DNA of 64,000 nt from Lasioglossum baleicum (GCF_051020765.1 NC_134929.1:1638786-1702785), one strand, 5' to 3'; shown: positions 43,301 to 52,640, counted from the first letter of the stretch. Program-made: numbers and translations. The notes: generated from the letters alone by a model not told the origin.

Positions 43301-43636
43301 TCTGAGAAGAAGGAAGAAGGAACTTACATCGAAGAAACGAGGGCTAAGATCTTGAAAATCCATGATTTTGTGCGTCAACGGATGAAGATTAGTAGTGACA
43401 AAATGAAGTCTTGGTACGATGTTCACGCGAATTCAGTTTCATTTAAAACGGGAGACAAGGTATGGTTATTCAATCCACGGCGTACAAGAGGCCGGTGTCC
43501 GAAACTCCAATCTGACTGGGAAGGACCGTATGTAATAAAGGATCGGTTAAATGAATTAATCTTTCGTATAATTCGCTCACCTAAAGCGAAGCCAAAGATT
43601 GTTCATGTAAATAGACTCGCACGTTACAATGCTTGA
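40214..43636 (+). CDS. Gypsy-2 pol: protease, RT, RNase H, integrase
   Basis: 1140 codons in the -1 frame to gag; the true N-terminus depends on frameshifting in the overlap, so 40214 is nominal. Protease VIDTGSSVNLLG at about residue 68; RT with FSTIDLQSGYWQI and YLDDIIVYG at about 410; RNase H with DTDASNFAIGAVLSQ near 558; integrase zinc-binding HNAPWGGHFG...CRRCDSC; core motifs LDIVGPL, HSDQGRNF and GLVERM. It ends with an integrase C-terminal domain (GDKVWLFNP, WEGPYVI). It lacks the long inserts of Gypsy-1 and has no env or third ORF behind it. Confidence 0.95.
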   Translation: MLELSAAWTLSEGLSEEANAEDGKRKEVTVEGETVISSSSTPVVLKTYLKKDCTAIEGFIDGELTSIVIDTGSSVNLLGTNKFSPKSKLGAAEGLPEMKIVSISGENLPIQDRCRCLVKINSFESEEDFFVINMAEECILGNEFLQRHACGLDYLAGKLQIAGKEEVSFIGRGMKNKAEVTLLAKKKEVTPEEEKVVSLVSKHLKDLFQRCSTVLSPPRKMAFAEIAHEFQDVFAENPEHVGSCDVVQHRIDTGDCVPIKQAPRRLPFHRRDEVEELLAKMERQGVIEESKSPWSSPIVLVKKKDGSTKFCVDYRRLNDVTKKDSYPLPRIEDTLDALAESSWFSTIDLQSGYWQIMLHERDREKTAFCVGKGLWQFKVMPFGLCNAPATFERLMDTVLKGLCGKICLVYLDDIIVYGRSFDENIENLKIVFVRLRQAKLLVNPKKCNFFCKEVRYLGHIVSEYGIKTDSEKIKAIQEWPVPKNKTELRSFLGLCTYYRKFVRDFSAIARPLHRLTEEKVTFGWSEECQEVFEWLKQRLSESPILAYPLVDADFILDTDASNFAIGAVLSQVQDQEEKVIAYFSKMLGKAERNYCVTRRELLAIIKSIEHFHHYLYGRKFLVRTDHAALRWLLSFRNPEGQMARWIERLQQYDFEIKHREGKLHTNADSLSRRPCEVSQCKYCHRLEKRELREEICNKEEHVYRTICEDAGSEEWKRAQEDDGEINFILQRVIEQNKPDWQEVSSFSPVTKFYWKIWDSLEVRKGLLFRRWESTDGKEAVLLLIVPRCKIEEVLRECHNAPWGGHFGIRKTLAKIRQRFFWPDHRREVEEWCRRCDSCVAKKGPREKGKGALKIYNVGAPFERIALDIVGPLPKSTTGNKYALVVVDYFSKWPEVVPLPNQRATTIAKTLLTDIINRHGVPLELHSDQGRNFESNVFKELMRMLGIKKTRTTPLHPQSDGLVERMIRILLQYLTQFVSEHQKDWDEWIPTFLLAYRTSQHEVTRNTPAMVLMGRELRLPLDLLRGSNYASEKKEEGTYIEETRAKILKIHDFVRQRMKISSDKMKSWYDVHANSVSFKTGDKVWLFNPRRTRGRCPKLQSDWEGPYVIKDRLNELIFRIIRSPKAKPKIVHVNRLARYNA

Positions 43637-44011
43637 ATTTATGAGGCAAAGGAAAGGCAACTTCATCGTAACATTACTGCGAGGAGTGGGCGGAGTAGCT
43701 TCATTAAAGAATTATTAATCCCTCCTATCAACGTCCTGCTCAGGGTTTTTGGGTGGTTTTTCCCCTGAGACAGAGGACAAATGTCGGGACGTTTACTGTC
43801 TGACTGAGGCCACCAGGGTAAATCACTTAAGTTTTCGATTATTGACTTTTCAGACAGTGGTTGACATGTCAGGGAGCTGTCATTCTGACGTGAAAAGGTT
43901 AACGACTACGTATTGAAGATGCTGGTTAATTAGAAGCGTGAAGGTTGAAACATCTACAGAGGTGAACCTAGTCGCGGACGGGACGCCCGCTTTCTTCGAA
44001 AGGGGGAGTAA
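43637..44011 (+). other. Gypsy-2 3' UTR
   Basis: 375 bp without a gene, ending in the polypurine tract at about 43999-44011. GGCAACTTCATCGTAACATT near 43655 is the reverse complement of the LTR start, leaving a short inverted match to the LTR. Confidence 0.7.
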
Positions 44012-44274
44012 TGTTACGATGAAGTTGCCTTTCCCCTGTGATATTCTGAAGTTATCACAGAGATCGAGTGAAGTCGCCTGTCAGATCGATATTGCGGTAT
44101 CCGGACAACGAGTTTGTTGATAAGAAGAAGAGAGATGTTAGATCCTCTCGAGTGATTGAGACGAAAGCACACATTATCGATTGTTCTCCTTCTATTGTAC
44201 ATTTAATAAAGTTATAGTTTCGTTTATTATTATTATGTGTTCTCCGGCAAGACCACGCCGAAGCCTTCGCAACA
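44012..44274 (+). repeat. Gypsy-2 3' LTR
   Basis: 263 bp, no difference from the 5' LTR seen by eye. Followed by ATAT. Confidence 0.95.
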
Positions 44275-44412
44275 ATATCAATTTTTACTATTGTTCTTCG
44301 CAATTCTGACCAGATGCATTTTTTAAACAAATTCTTCTAGCTTTACAGAGAAATTGAAGTTGTTTGGACCATTCATGAAAAAGTTATTCTGATGTAAAAC
44401 TATTACTTAAAA

Positions 44413-44607
44413 TTACATTGGTTGTAAATTAAAATAATTATAAATTGGGCCCTCTCTGCCCCTCCCGCCGCTGCCACGGCCAAAGCCTCGAATGCCCCCA
44501 CGGCCGAAGCTTCGTCCCCCCCAATGGCCGAAGGCTCGTTCGTCCCCTAACAGCTGCCGCCGATACAGATCATTGCGCACCACGCGCAGTAATCGTTTCT
44601 CCAACAT
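44413..44607 (-). CDS. orphan Gly/Arg-rich ORF, unrecognised
   Basis: 64 codons. The first half (MLEKRLLRVVRNDLYRRQ) is basic, and the second half is an RGG-like tract (GGRSFGRGGIRGFGRGSGG). It lies between two palindromic MITEs in DNA much richer in GC than its flanks. The RGG tract resembles RNA-binding proteins, so it might be the end of a retroposed host transcript, or chance translation of a GC-rich repeat. I see no intron, poly(A) or partner frame. Confidence 0.25.
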   Translation of the reverse strand: MLEKRLLRVVRNDLYRRQLLGDERAFGHWGGRSFGRGGIRGFGRGSGGRGREGPIYNYFNLQPM

Positions 44608-44736
44608 CTAAATAGTATAAAAAAATATATAATTAAAAATAACACATATGTCGACCCGCGTCGAGTGCCCGCACTCGCACTGAACTTGGTTCGAATACTC
44701 TAGCGTGCCTGCACATTGCAGGCCTATTAGTAGGAA
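44608..44736. other. short spacer
   Basis: Nothing recognised; contains small near-palindromes (GTCGACCCGCGTCGA, CCTGCACATTGCAGG). Confidence 0.4.
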
Positions 44737-45081
44737 CATACAGTAACTCGGATTAATATCCGGACTCGCGCTAAAAAAGACGAAAATTTTTTTTATATTG
44801 TACTATACGATTTGAACCTTTTTGGGAAGCTAAAGCAATTAGTTTACTACAGGATGTGAAAAAATTTTTTTTTCAAAAATTGCAATTAATCGAAATTGTA
44901 GAAAAAATACGAAAAATTGCTTTTTACAACTTTTTTATGTATGTGTGGGCTTATATTGAAAATTTAAAAAGTACGTTTCGTAGATCTGTGTCAATTAAAC
45001 ATATTCTGAAAATTTCGTCAAAATCAAAACGTTTAAAGATGGTAAAAATTTCAGATTTTCACGATTTTCGGTCTCTAACTG

Positions 45082-45692
45082 TGTTTGAGATTGGCGCGTG
45101 CCAGCGCCATATTGGCCGCGCGACACTGCACGCTCCCGCCAAGTGAGTGGCGCGAGCCCGCCAAGCGATCGACCAACTAGCGGCGTGCGGAAATTGCGTG
45201 GGCACGCGATCGACCGCCTGATTGGTCGAAGCCCATTCTCGATCCTTCGGGAATGCTCGCGAATGCTCACCCGGAAGCATGACGCGTGACGAATATTCCA
45301 GAAGGATAGAGCCAATAAAAGAGAGGGACGAACAGCTGAAACCGCCCTTTTTTCGTCAGTTCACGCGATCAGCTGTTCTCGAAAAAAAAACCCACACGTG
45401 TTCACTGACTTCTCATTTATTATTCTTGTTACATTGCTGTCTTCTTTCATTTACAAATTCACCGACAATTTTGTAGTTTAAAGTGCTATAAATACAGTTT
45501 AACTTATTGTAATATTCCGAATTCATTTCCTGTCAATTTCCTATCATCTTTCATCCAAATTCATCCGTTACAATCACTCCTTTCATTCAATCACTCGTTC
45601 ACATCACACTTCCATAGATTCCATTTCGTTTCACCCTTTCAGTCCAATCATCACTGATCATTCCTTGGTCGAGCAAGACCGCATCCATCACA
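45082..45692 (+). repeat. BEL-2 5' LTR
   Basis: 611 bp, TGTTTGAGATTGG...CATCCATCACA. A TATA-like AATAAAAGAG lies near 45314. The first 200 bp are GC-rich (promoter side) and the rest is AT-rich. Confidence 0.95.
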
Positions 45693-45694
45693 TT

Positions 45695-45714
45695 TCTGGT
45701 CCTTCGAGCCGGAT
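45695..45714 (+). other. BEL-2 primer binding site
   Basis: TCTGGTCCTTCGAGCCGGAT begins within two bases of the LTR and shares the core TGGTCCTTCGAGCCGGAT with BEL-1. Confidence 0.8.
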
Positions 45715-45789
45715 ACTTACAATAGTGCCAGTGGTGAAATCGTGTTCTGTTGCTGAGAAATCCATCCATCGACCCAGTTTCGAACCAAT

Positions 45790-48700
45790 ATGGAATTCTC
45801 CGTCGAAGAACTGCTCTCCAAGCAGAGCGAAATAGGAAGGAAGATAAGCAGAATAACCGAGAACTTTAGGAAGACCATCTCGCAGGCCAAGATGACAGGA
45901 GGCGATGTCAAATCCAGGTTGCAACGCCTCGAAGAGTACTGGTCGCTGTTCCAAAAAAACCACGACATATTAGCGTTCCGCCACATGGACGCGATAAAGG
46001 GCAGCGACTACGTAAAAATGGAGTATGCTGATGCGGTAGAAGAAGCATACATGGAGCAAAGGGGTCGGTTACTTGACCTGGCGAATCAATTCGGCGAAGG
46101 CGGCTCCAGTACGACGAAAAGGAGTGCTGCAGCTTCATCCAAGGAGGAAAAGGACCCTGGATCGGCGCCGCTGCCCAGGATGCAGCTACCCGAGTTCGCT
46201 GGAGCGTACGTGGAGTGGCCATCATTCAAAGATCTGTTCAAATCCATTGTCGAACGGAATAAGAGTTTGGGCGCTGTGGACCGGCTGCAATACCTGAAAA
46301 GCAGTCTCCACGGAGAAGCCGCAGATCTGATCAGGGATCTCCCAACCACTGGTGAAAACTACGATCGTGCATGGGCAATCCTGCGGGAGCAATATGAAAA
46401 TAAAAGAATACTGGTGCGATCGTGCCTAGACAAGCTCGCCTCCCTGCCCGCGATGAGAGAAAGTTCGGCGCAAGAGATCATCAACGTGCAAAAGGGTGTT
46501 TTCTCCGTAATAAATACGTTGGAAGGCTTGGGACGACCAATCACCAAGACAGAAGATTGGTTTGTCTATTCCGTCGTCAAGCTCCTCGACCCTGTGACGC
46601 GTGACAAGTGGGAGGAAAGAATTGCTGGCAGTACCGATCCCCCGTCCTTCTCATCATTGAAGGAATTTCTGATAAAGAGACGGCACCAGTTGGAGGCGTC
46701 AACCAAGCTCTCGTCCTCGCCTCCCGCTCACAGCAGCAACAGCAGCAATCAGCTCAATCACCACGAGGCCCGCTCCAGCCAGGGATCTTCGAAGCCTAAG
46801 GGGCCAACGCGCACAGTGAGGAGCAATCACGCGAATCAGAGCCAAAGGCCAGCTTGCATCATGTGTAGCGAGAAGCATTACCTTATGCAGTGCCCCAAGT
46901 ACAAGGCACTCCCGCCAGCAGAACGAAGAGGGCAAGTGGAGAAGATCCGTCTCTGCTGCAATTGTCTCGGCAGACACCAGGTCGCAACTTGCCCGTCCAC
47001 CAGGAGCTGCCTGACATGCGGAGAGAGACATCATTCCACGCTTCATGATGCCTACAGAGATGGCTCTCGGCAGACAACAACGGCTCACCACATACAGGAC
47101 TGTCGCAATGTAGAGGGCAAGATACTGCTAGCATCGGCTATCATTCTAGTTGCAGATCGCCACGGCAGACAGCAGGAAGTGCGTGCCCTCATCGACCAGG
47201 GCTCCGAAATATCGATGGTGACAGAAGGGCTGGCGCAACGACTGCAGCTCGCTCGAGCGACGTCCACAGTGGATATTTACGGTGTCGGGGGACAGCGGCT
47301 CGCCAAGGCTCGCGGACGTGTTAACTTGGACGTTTCTTCATTCACAAACGATGAAACGATCAAGGTCTCGGCCATCGTGCTCCCAAAACTCACGAGCTAC
47401 AATCTTGGCTGTTCCACGCCAAATCGACCCTGGAACCATTTAAAGGGGTTGAAACTGGCTGATCCCGCTCCTGCAACAGTAACGCCCATTGAAGTCCTGT
47501 TGGGAGCTGACGTCTACACAGCAATAATTCGAGAGGGAATACGGAAGGGCGCGCCAAACGAGCCCGTCGGCCAACAAACCATTTTTGGCTGGATCGTCAC
47601 CGGAAGGGCTGGAGTCACCACCACAACCACGCACGCCCGAGTGCACCAAGTGCTTGTTGGGGACTCCCTAAGCACGGTAGTACGGAGGTTCTGGGAGCAA
47701 GAAGAACTCCGGGACCCGCACGCGACTCGAACAGCGGAGGAGATGGAGTGCGAGAACTTCTTCGCATCGTCTCACTCACGCACTCCTGAGGGTCGCTATC
47801 AAGTGAGGCTCCCTTTCAAATCACGAGGTCCCATCACTTCAGGGTCGAGAACAGCATCCTGGCACTCTCTAAAAAGGATGGAACAGAAATTTAAAAGAGA
47901 TGAAGCACTCAAGAGCCTCTACAGTGACTTCATCTCTCAATACGAGGAACTAGGACACATGACCTTGGTAAACCCGCCGTCAACCGAGCAACCTGCACAC
48001 TATCTACCGCATCATGGAGTATTGAAGCCCAGCAGTACCACAACAAAACTGAGGGTGGTGTTCAATGGCTCCTGGTCCGAGGCATCTCAGCAATCTCTTA
48101 ACGACTGCCTTCACGTGGGACCAAATCTGCTGCCACTTCTTGCGGACGTCCTGCTGCGATGGCGCAAACACAAATACGTGGTGACAGCTGACATCATAAA
48201 GATGTACCGACAAATCCTGGTGCACCCGGAGGACCGCAACTTCCAAAGGATCCTATGGAGAGACAACGAGTCAGAAGAAGTGAGAGAATATTGTTTAAAC
48301 ACTGTCACTTACGGCTTGTCTTGTGCTCCATTCCTCGCAGTCAGGACGTTGCACCAGCTGGCAGAAGATGAAGGCAGCCAGTATCCCATCGCAGCACGAG
48401 CACTCCGACACGACTCCTATGTCGACGATATTCTCACTGGAGCCGACACGATCCACGCCTTGAAGGAAACAGCACTCCAATTGCAGCAGTTGTGCAAGGC
48501 GGGCGGCTTCATATTACAGAAGTGGGCATCCAACACGGCTGAGCTCCGTAAAGTTACAATACAACTGTCACAAAGCCAACCTTCATCACCGTTGGAAGGT
48601 CAACCGGAGTCAAAAACGTGGACTGACTCAATACACTCGGCTCTCGGTCTCCTGTGGTCACCTCACGATGACAGTTTCAGGTTCACGATCACCGACACCG

Positions 48701-51042
48701 ACGTCCAACCTACGACAAAAAGGAGTGTGGTATCCAAGGCAGCCCAGTTGTTCGATCCATTGGGATGGCTAACCCCAGTCATCGTCCGAGCAAAAATCAC
48801 CATTCAATCAACGTGGTTGCTGGGAATAGGCTGGGACGACCCACTTCCTGCAGCATTGGACAACGACTGGCGAACATTCTGTGCAGAATTGAAGCAGCTG
48901 GAGATGGTAAGGTTGCCCCGACCTCTGTTTCAGAACTTCCGCAATGAACAGAGGGAGTTCCATGGGTTCGCCGACGCCTCGGAACGAGCATATGGGGCAG
49001 TCGTGTACCTGAGAATGAAAACCGAGGACAACCGATGGACACTGACACTTATCGCTGCTAAGAGCAAAGTTGCACCACTGCAACAAGTCTCACTGCCCCG
49101 CTTAGAGCTCTGTGCAGCGCACCTTCTCGCTCGGTTGACACAACACATCACGACAACACTGCACATGGACAAAACAGAAGTTCACCTTTGGTCCGACTCC
49201 ACGGTAGCATTGGGGTGGATTCAAGGCCATCCATCCCGATGGAGGACCTACGTGGCCAACAGGGTGGCCGACATCCAACGAAGGGTCCCCGAAGCACAAT
49301 GGCATCACATTGCAGGAGTCAAAAATCCAGCGGACTGTGCTTCGAGAGGACTTTCCCCGTCACAATTGCTCTCTTGGACATTGTGGTGGAAGGGGCCCGA
49401 GTTCCTGCATTGCGATGCCAACCTTGCTTCTTCGGCACCCGTCGCGCAAGAGAATTTGCCGGAACAGCGAGAGCCCATCGTGGCTGTTGTCACAGGAGCT
49501 GCAAAAGAAGAGGAAGAGAATGAGACTTTGCAGCGCTTCTCCTCCTACACCAGGCTGCTCCGAGTCACTGCATGGTGCCGGAGATGGCTTAGTCGATTCC
49601 GAGACCGACCATCGCACACACTTACCAATACTGACTCGTTCCCGAGCGGTCAGCCTACAGTTCTGACAACAGCAGAACTTATCAATGCTGAGAGAGGGTG
49701 GATCCACGCAGTTCAGAGGATGGCCTTCGGCAAGGAAGTCTCAATGTTGACGCAGAACCAAAGCTTATCGCAGAAAAGCAGTCTAGCACCACTAGTTCCA
49801 TCCCTGGATAAGCATAACTTGATGAGAGTCGGAGGACGATTGGGCAAAGCCCCGCTTAACCCTGATGAAACCCATCCTATAATCCTTCCCCCACAATCTC
49901 ATCTCACCCAGTTAATCGTAGATTTCATTCATAGGAGTACCATGCATGGGGGAGTCCAAGCGACGTTAGGAGCCATCAGACAACGATTTTGGATTCCAAC
50001 AGGGCGATCCATCGTAAAGAAGGCCATCCGCAAGTGCGTAACCTGCTTGCGATGGCGGGCGGAACCCGCACAGCAACTGATGGCAGATCTACCCACGCAT
50101 CGCGTCACTCCAGCACGCCCCTTTCACTCTACGGGGGTAGACTACGCCGGCCCAATTTGGCTGAGGACGACATCAGGTCGAGGTCACAAGGCTTACAAAG
50201 GCTTCTTCGCTGTGTTCGTCTGCATGGTGACCAAAGCAGTCCACTTGGAAGTCGTGTCAGACTATACTTCCGAGGCCTTCTTGGCTGCATTCCGCAGATT
50301 TGTCTCACGTCGTGGTATTTGTGCGCATTTGTACAGCGACTGTGGGACGAACTTCCTTGGAGCCGACCGGGAGCTGCGGCGCCTTTTCACTGCCAACAGT
50401 CAGGAAAACCGCAGCCTCAGGGACCAGATGAGCACCTTGCGGACCGAGTGGCACTTCAACCCTCCAGCTGCACCACATTTTGGCGGCCTATGGGAGGCAG
50501 CAGTCAAGTCCACTAAATACCACCTACGACGGACCATTGGAGAAACCAAACTTACGTTTGAAGAGATGACCACACTGCTAGCTCAAGTGGAGGCCTGCCT
50601 AAATTCAAGGCCACTAGCTGCGTTATCCGACGACCCAGCAGATTTGACGGCACTAACACCAGGTCATTTCCTTGTAGGTTCGGCTTTGCAGGCGCTCCCG
50701 GAACCGTCGCTGCTCGATGAGGGAACCAACCGCCTCACCCGATGGCAGCTGATTTCTAAAATGAGAGACCAATTTTGGGCCAGATGGAAGCGCGAGTACC
50801 TTCATGCGCTCACCTCGCGAACGAAATGGCGTCAAACCAAGGAGAACATCTCGCCCGGTCGACTCTGCATCATCGTCGGAGAACAGACACCTCCTTCACG
50901 TTGGCTCCTCGCACGAGTCACGGAAGCTCACCCAGGGACAGACGGCAAGGTTCGAGTGGTCAAGGTGGCCACAGCAACATCCGAATTCACCAGGCCAATT
51001 CACAAACTCGTCGTTCTGCCGATCGATACGAATGATCGATGA
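45790..51042 (+). CDS. BEL-2 gag-pol polyprotein, single frame
   Basis: 1750 residues from ATG 45790. Gag: coiled coil and DUF1759-like capsid (FAGAYVEWPSFKDLF at about 137-151). Zinc knuckles CIMCSEKHYLMQC (356), CCNCLGRHQVATC and CLTCGERHHSTLH. Protease ALIDQGSEISMV near 466. RT with TTKLRVVFNGS and YVDDILTGAD at 877. RNase H-like region with FADASERAYGAVVY near 1060 and LWSDSTVALGWIQGHPSR. Integrase zinc-binding region with CVTCLRW; core residues in DYAGPI (D1451), YSDCGTNF (D1517) and LWEAAVKS (E1569). A DUF5641-like C-terminus with PPSRWLLARV. Gag and pol being in one frame is normal for the family. Confidence 0.97.
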   Translation: MEFSVEELLSKQSEIGRKISRITENFRKTISQAKMTGGDVKSRLQRLEEYWSLFQKNHDILAFRHMDAIKGSDYVKMEYADAVEEAYMEQRGRLLDLANQFGEGGSSTTKRSAAASSKEEKDPGSAPLPRMQLPEFAGAYVEWPSFKDLFKSIVERNKSLGAVDRLQYLKSSLHGEAADLIRDLPTTGENYDRAWAILREQYENKRILVRSCLDKLASLPAMRESSAQEIINVQKGVFSVINTLEGLGRPITKTEDWFVYSVVKLLDPVTRDKWEERIAGSTDPPSFSSLKEFLIKRRHQLEASTKLSSSPPAHSSNSSNQLNHHEARSSQGSSKPKGPTRTVRSNHANQSQRPACIMCSEKHYLMQCPKYKALPPAERRGQVEKIRLCCNCLGRHQVATCPSTRSCLTCGERHHSTLHDAYRDGSRQTTTAHHIQDCRNVEGKILLASAIILVADRHGRQQEVRALIDQGSEISMVTEGLAQRLQLARATSTVDIYGVGGQRLAKARGRVNLDVSSFTNDETIKVSAIVLPKLTSYNLGCSTPNRPWNHLKGLKLADPAPATVTPIEVLLGADVYTAIIREGIRKGAPNEPVGQQTIFGWIVTGRAGVTTTTTHARVHQVLVGDSLSTVVRRFWEQEELRDPHATRTAEEMECENFFASSHSRTPEGRYQVRLPFKSRGPITSGSRTASWHSLKRMEQKFKRDEALKSLYSDFISQYEELGHMTLVNPPSTEQPAHYLPHHGVLKPSSTTTKLRVVFNGSWSEASQQSLNDCLHVGPNLLPLLADVLLRWRKHKYVVTADIIKMYRQILVHPEDRNFQRILWRDNESEEVREYCLNTVTYGLSCAPFLAVRTLHQLAEDEGSQYPIAARALRHDSYVDDILTGADTIHALKETALQLQQLCKAGGFILQKWASNTAELRKVTIQLSQSQPSSPLEGQPESKTWTDSIHSALGLLWSPHDDSFRFTITDTDVQPTTKRSVVSKAAQLFDPLGWLTPVIVRAKITIQSTWLLGIGWDDPLPAALDNDWRTFCAELKQLEMVRLPRPLFQNFRNEQREFHGFADASERAYGAVVYLRMKTEDNRWTLTLIAAKSKVAPLQQVSLPRLELCAAHLLARLTQHITTTLHMDKTEVHLWSDSTVALGWIQGHPSRWRTYVANRVADIQRRVPEAQWHHIAGVKNPADCASRGLSPSQLLSWTLWWKGPEFLHCDANLASSAPVAQENLPEQREPIVAVVTGAAKEEEENETLQRFSSYTRLLRVTAWCRRWLSRFRDRPSHTLTNTDSFPSGQPTVLTTAELINAERGWIHAVQRMAFGKEVSMLTQNQSLSQKSSLAPLVPSLDKHNLMRVGGRLGKAPLNPDETHPIILPPQSHLTQLIVDFIHRSTMHGGVQATLGAIRQRFWIPTGRSIVKKAIRKCVTCLRWRAEPAQQLMADLPTHRVTPARPFHSTGVDYAGPIWLRTTSGRGHKAYKGFFAVFVCMVTKAVHLEVVSDYTSEAFLAAFRRFVSRRGICAHLYSDCGTNFLGADRELRRLFTANSQENRSLRDQMSTLRTEWHFNPPAAPHFGGLWEAAVKSTKYHLRRTIGETKLTFEEMTTLLAQVEACLNSRPLAALSDDPADLTALTPGHFLVGSALQALPEPSLLDEGTNRLTRWQLISKMRDQFWARWKREYLHALTSRTKWRQTKENISPGRLCIIVGEQTPPSRWLLARVTEAHPGTDGKVRVVKVATATSEFTRPIHKLVVLPIDTNDR

Positions 51043-51314
51043 TCGCGTTCATTCACGTGCCACGTGTTCTTGCCGAGTACAACCGCGTAGTACGCGATTC
51101 ACTCATCCGCGCAGGCGCAACTTAGCGACGGAGCCTTCCGTGACGTCACGCGCGTTCATTCTAAACAGTCCTCGATTTTCATTCGCTGTCACGTCATCTC
51201 ACTCATTGTTCCACTTGTTCATACTTAGCTGGAAGATTCACATTACTTTCGCCATTGTAAAGATCCCGTTTACCACGTCACGCGCGAAAAGTCGACCAGT
51301 CGAGGCGGGCGGTA
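51043..51314 (+). other. BEL-2 3' UTR
   Basis: 272 bp, no gene; ends with the purine-rich GTCGAGGCGGGCGGTA before the 3' LTR, a plausible polypurine tract. Confidence 0.65.
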
Positions 51315-51924
51315 TGTTTGAGATTGGCGCGTGCCAGCGCCATATTGGCCGCGCGACACTGCACGCTCCCGCCAAGTGAGTGGCGCGAGCCCGCCAAGCG
51401 ATCGACCAACTAGCGGCGTGCGGAAATTGCGTGGGCACGCGATCGACCGCCTGATTGGTCGAAGCCCATTCTCGATCCTTCGGGAATGCTCGCGAATGCT
51501 CACCCGGAAGCATGACGCGTGACGAATATTCCAGAAGGATAGAGCCAATAAAAGAGAGGGACGAACAGCTGAAACCGCCCTTTTTTCGTCAGTTCACGCG
51601 ATCAGCTGTTCTCGAAAAAAAACCCACACGTGTTCACTGAGTTCTCATTTATTATTCTTGTTACATTGCTGTCTTCTTTCATTTACAAATTCACCGACAA
51701 TTTTGTAGTTTAAAGTGCTATAAATACAGTTTAACTTATTGTAATATTCCGAATTCATTTCCTGTCAATTTCCTATCATCTTTCATCCAAATTCATCCGT
51801 TACAATCACTCCTTTCATTCAATCACTCGTTCACATCACACTTCCATAGATTCCATTTCGTTTCACCCTTTCAGTCCAATCATCACTGATCATTCCTTGG
51901 TCGAGCAAGACCGCATCCATCACA
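51315..51924 (+). repeat. BEL-2 3' LTR
   Basis: 610 bp, same as the 5' LTR apart from one A-run base and one substitution; followed by AACTG. Confidence 0.95.
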
Positions 51925-52417
51925 AACTGCAATAAATCTAATGCCTGTCGTTTTTTCTCGTATCAACAGATTTCGATGAAACTTTCACAGCACATATAAT
52001 CGACACAGATTTACAGAACGTATCTTTTAAATTTTCAATATAGGCCCACATAAAAGAGTTGTAACATGCAACTTTTTGTATTTTCTTTACAATTCTGACC
52101 AATAGCAATTTTTCAAAAAATTTCTTTTCACATCCTGTAGTAAACTAATTGCTCTAATTGCCCAAAAAGGTTCAAATCTCATAGTACAATATTTAAAAAG
52201 TTATCGTCTTTTTTAGAGCGTCCGAATATTAATCCGAATCACTTTATGTAATTTTGATAATTGTTCATAAAAGGTTACACCTCACAGATTTCGATGATTG
52301 TTTAATATGTCGTGACCGTGAAGATTCTGCACAACTTTTACCTATACATGTAACCGCCGCTGAGCCTTAGTTTTAGAACGTATATAAGCTTTATCAGATT
52401 TGGTGAGGTCTAACCAT

Positions 52418-52640
52418 TTATGCACAATTATTGTAATTTCCGTAACTCACGATCAGGTCGCTTCTCTGCGCCGTCGATGCCGGGGCCGTTGTCGTCGCCG
52501 GTACCGGGGTCGTCGTCGTCGGGGCCGTCGTTGCCGGTACCGAGACCGTCGATGTCGGGGTCGTCGGGGTTGTCGTTGCCGGTACCGTCGATGCCGGTGT
52601 CGAAGCCGTATCTGCCGGTGCTGGAGCCGACGATGTTGCT
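52418..52640. repeat. GTCGTCGGGGCCG-type minisatellite
   Basis: Imperfect short repeats built on CGTCG, GGTACCGG and GGGGCCG over about 200 bp in an AT-rich setting. A minus-strand frame (52831-52418) reads it as a Thr/Ala/Pro-rich tract; a Met-led non-repetitive stretch precedes it, but no domain is recognisable. Confidence 0.7.

Larger units (their letters stand above)
38801..44274 (+). mobile_element. Gypsy-2: full-length 5.5-kb Ty3/Gypsy element
   Basis: 263-bp LTRs at 38801-39063 and 44012-44274 look identical throughout. The 4-bp duplication ATAT flanks the element (38797-38800, 44275-44278). PBS, gag, pol in the -1 frame and a polypurine tract (GAAAGGGGGAGTAA before 44012) are all present, with no broken frame. 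By LTR identity this is among the youngest insertions in the window. The leucine-type PBS and compact build recall the Mdg3/Micropia group, from memory. Confidence 0.96.
38361..44405. mobile_element. palindromic MITE, copy P2 (split by Gypsy-2)
   Basis: TCAGAATAACCTTTTTATGA at 38371 is answered by TCATGAAAAAGTTATTCTGA at about 44375-44394. The first half folds onto 38645-38800 plus 44275-44405, with the centre near 38645. It is homologous to P1 and P3. Gypsy-2 (with its ATAT target duplication) sits in the right half. Confidence 0.85.
45082..51924 (+). mobile_element. BEL-2: full-length, intact BEL/Pao element
   Basis: LTRs 45082-45692 (611 bp) and 51315-51924 (610 bp) differ by one base in an A-run (nine versus eight) and one C/G change. 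The 5-bp duplication AACTG flanks the element (45077-45081, 51925-51929). A single uninterrupted polyprotein fills the interior. The element looks young and potentially active. Confidence 0.97.
44737..52250. mobile_element. palindromic MITE, copy P3 (split by BEL-2)
   Basis: CGGATTAATATCCGGACTCG near 44750 is answered by CCGAATATTAATCCG near 52222-52236. AAAAAAGACGAAAAT pairs with ATCGTCTTTTTT, and GGTTCAAAT pairs with its complement, through to the centre at about 45070. BEL-2 is inserted almost exactly at that centre. Homologous to P1 and P2. Confidence 0.85.
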
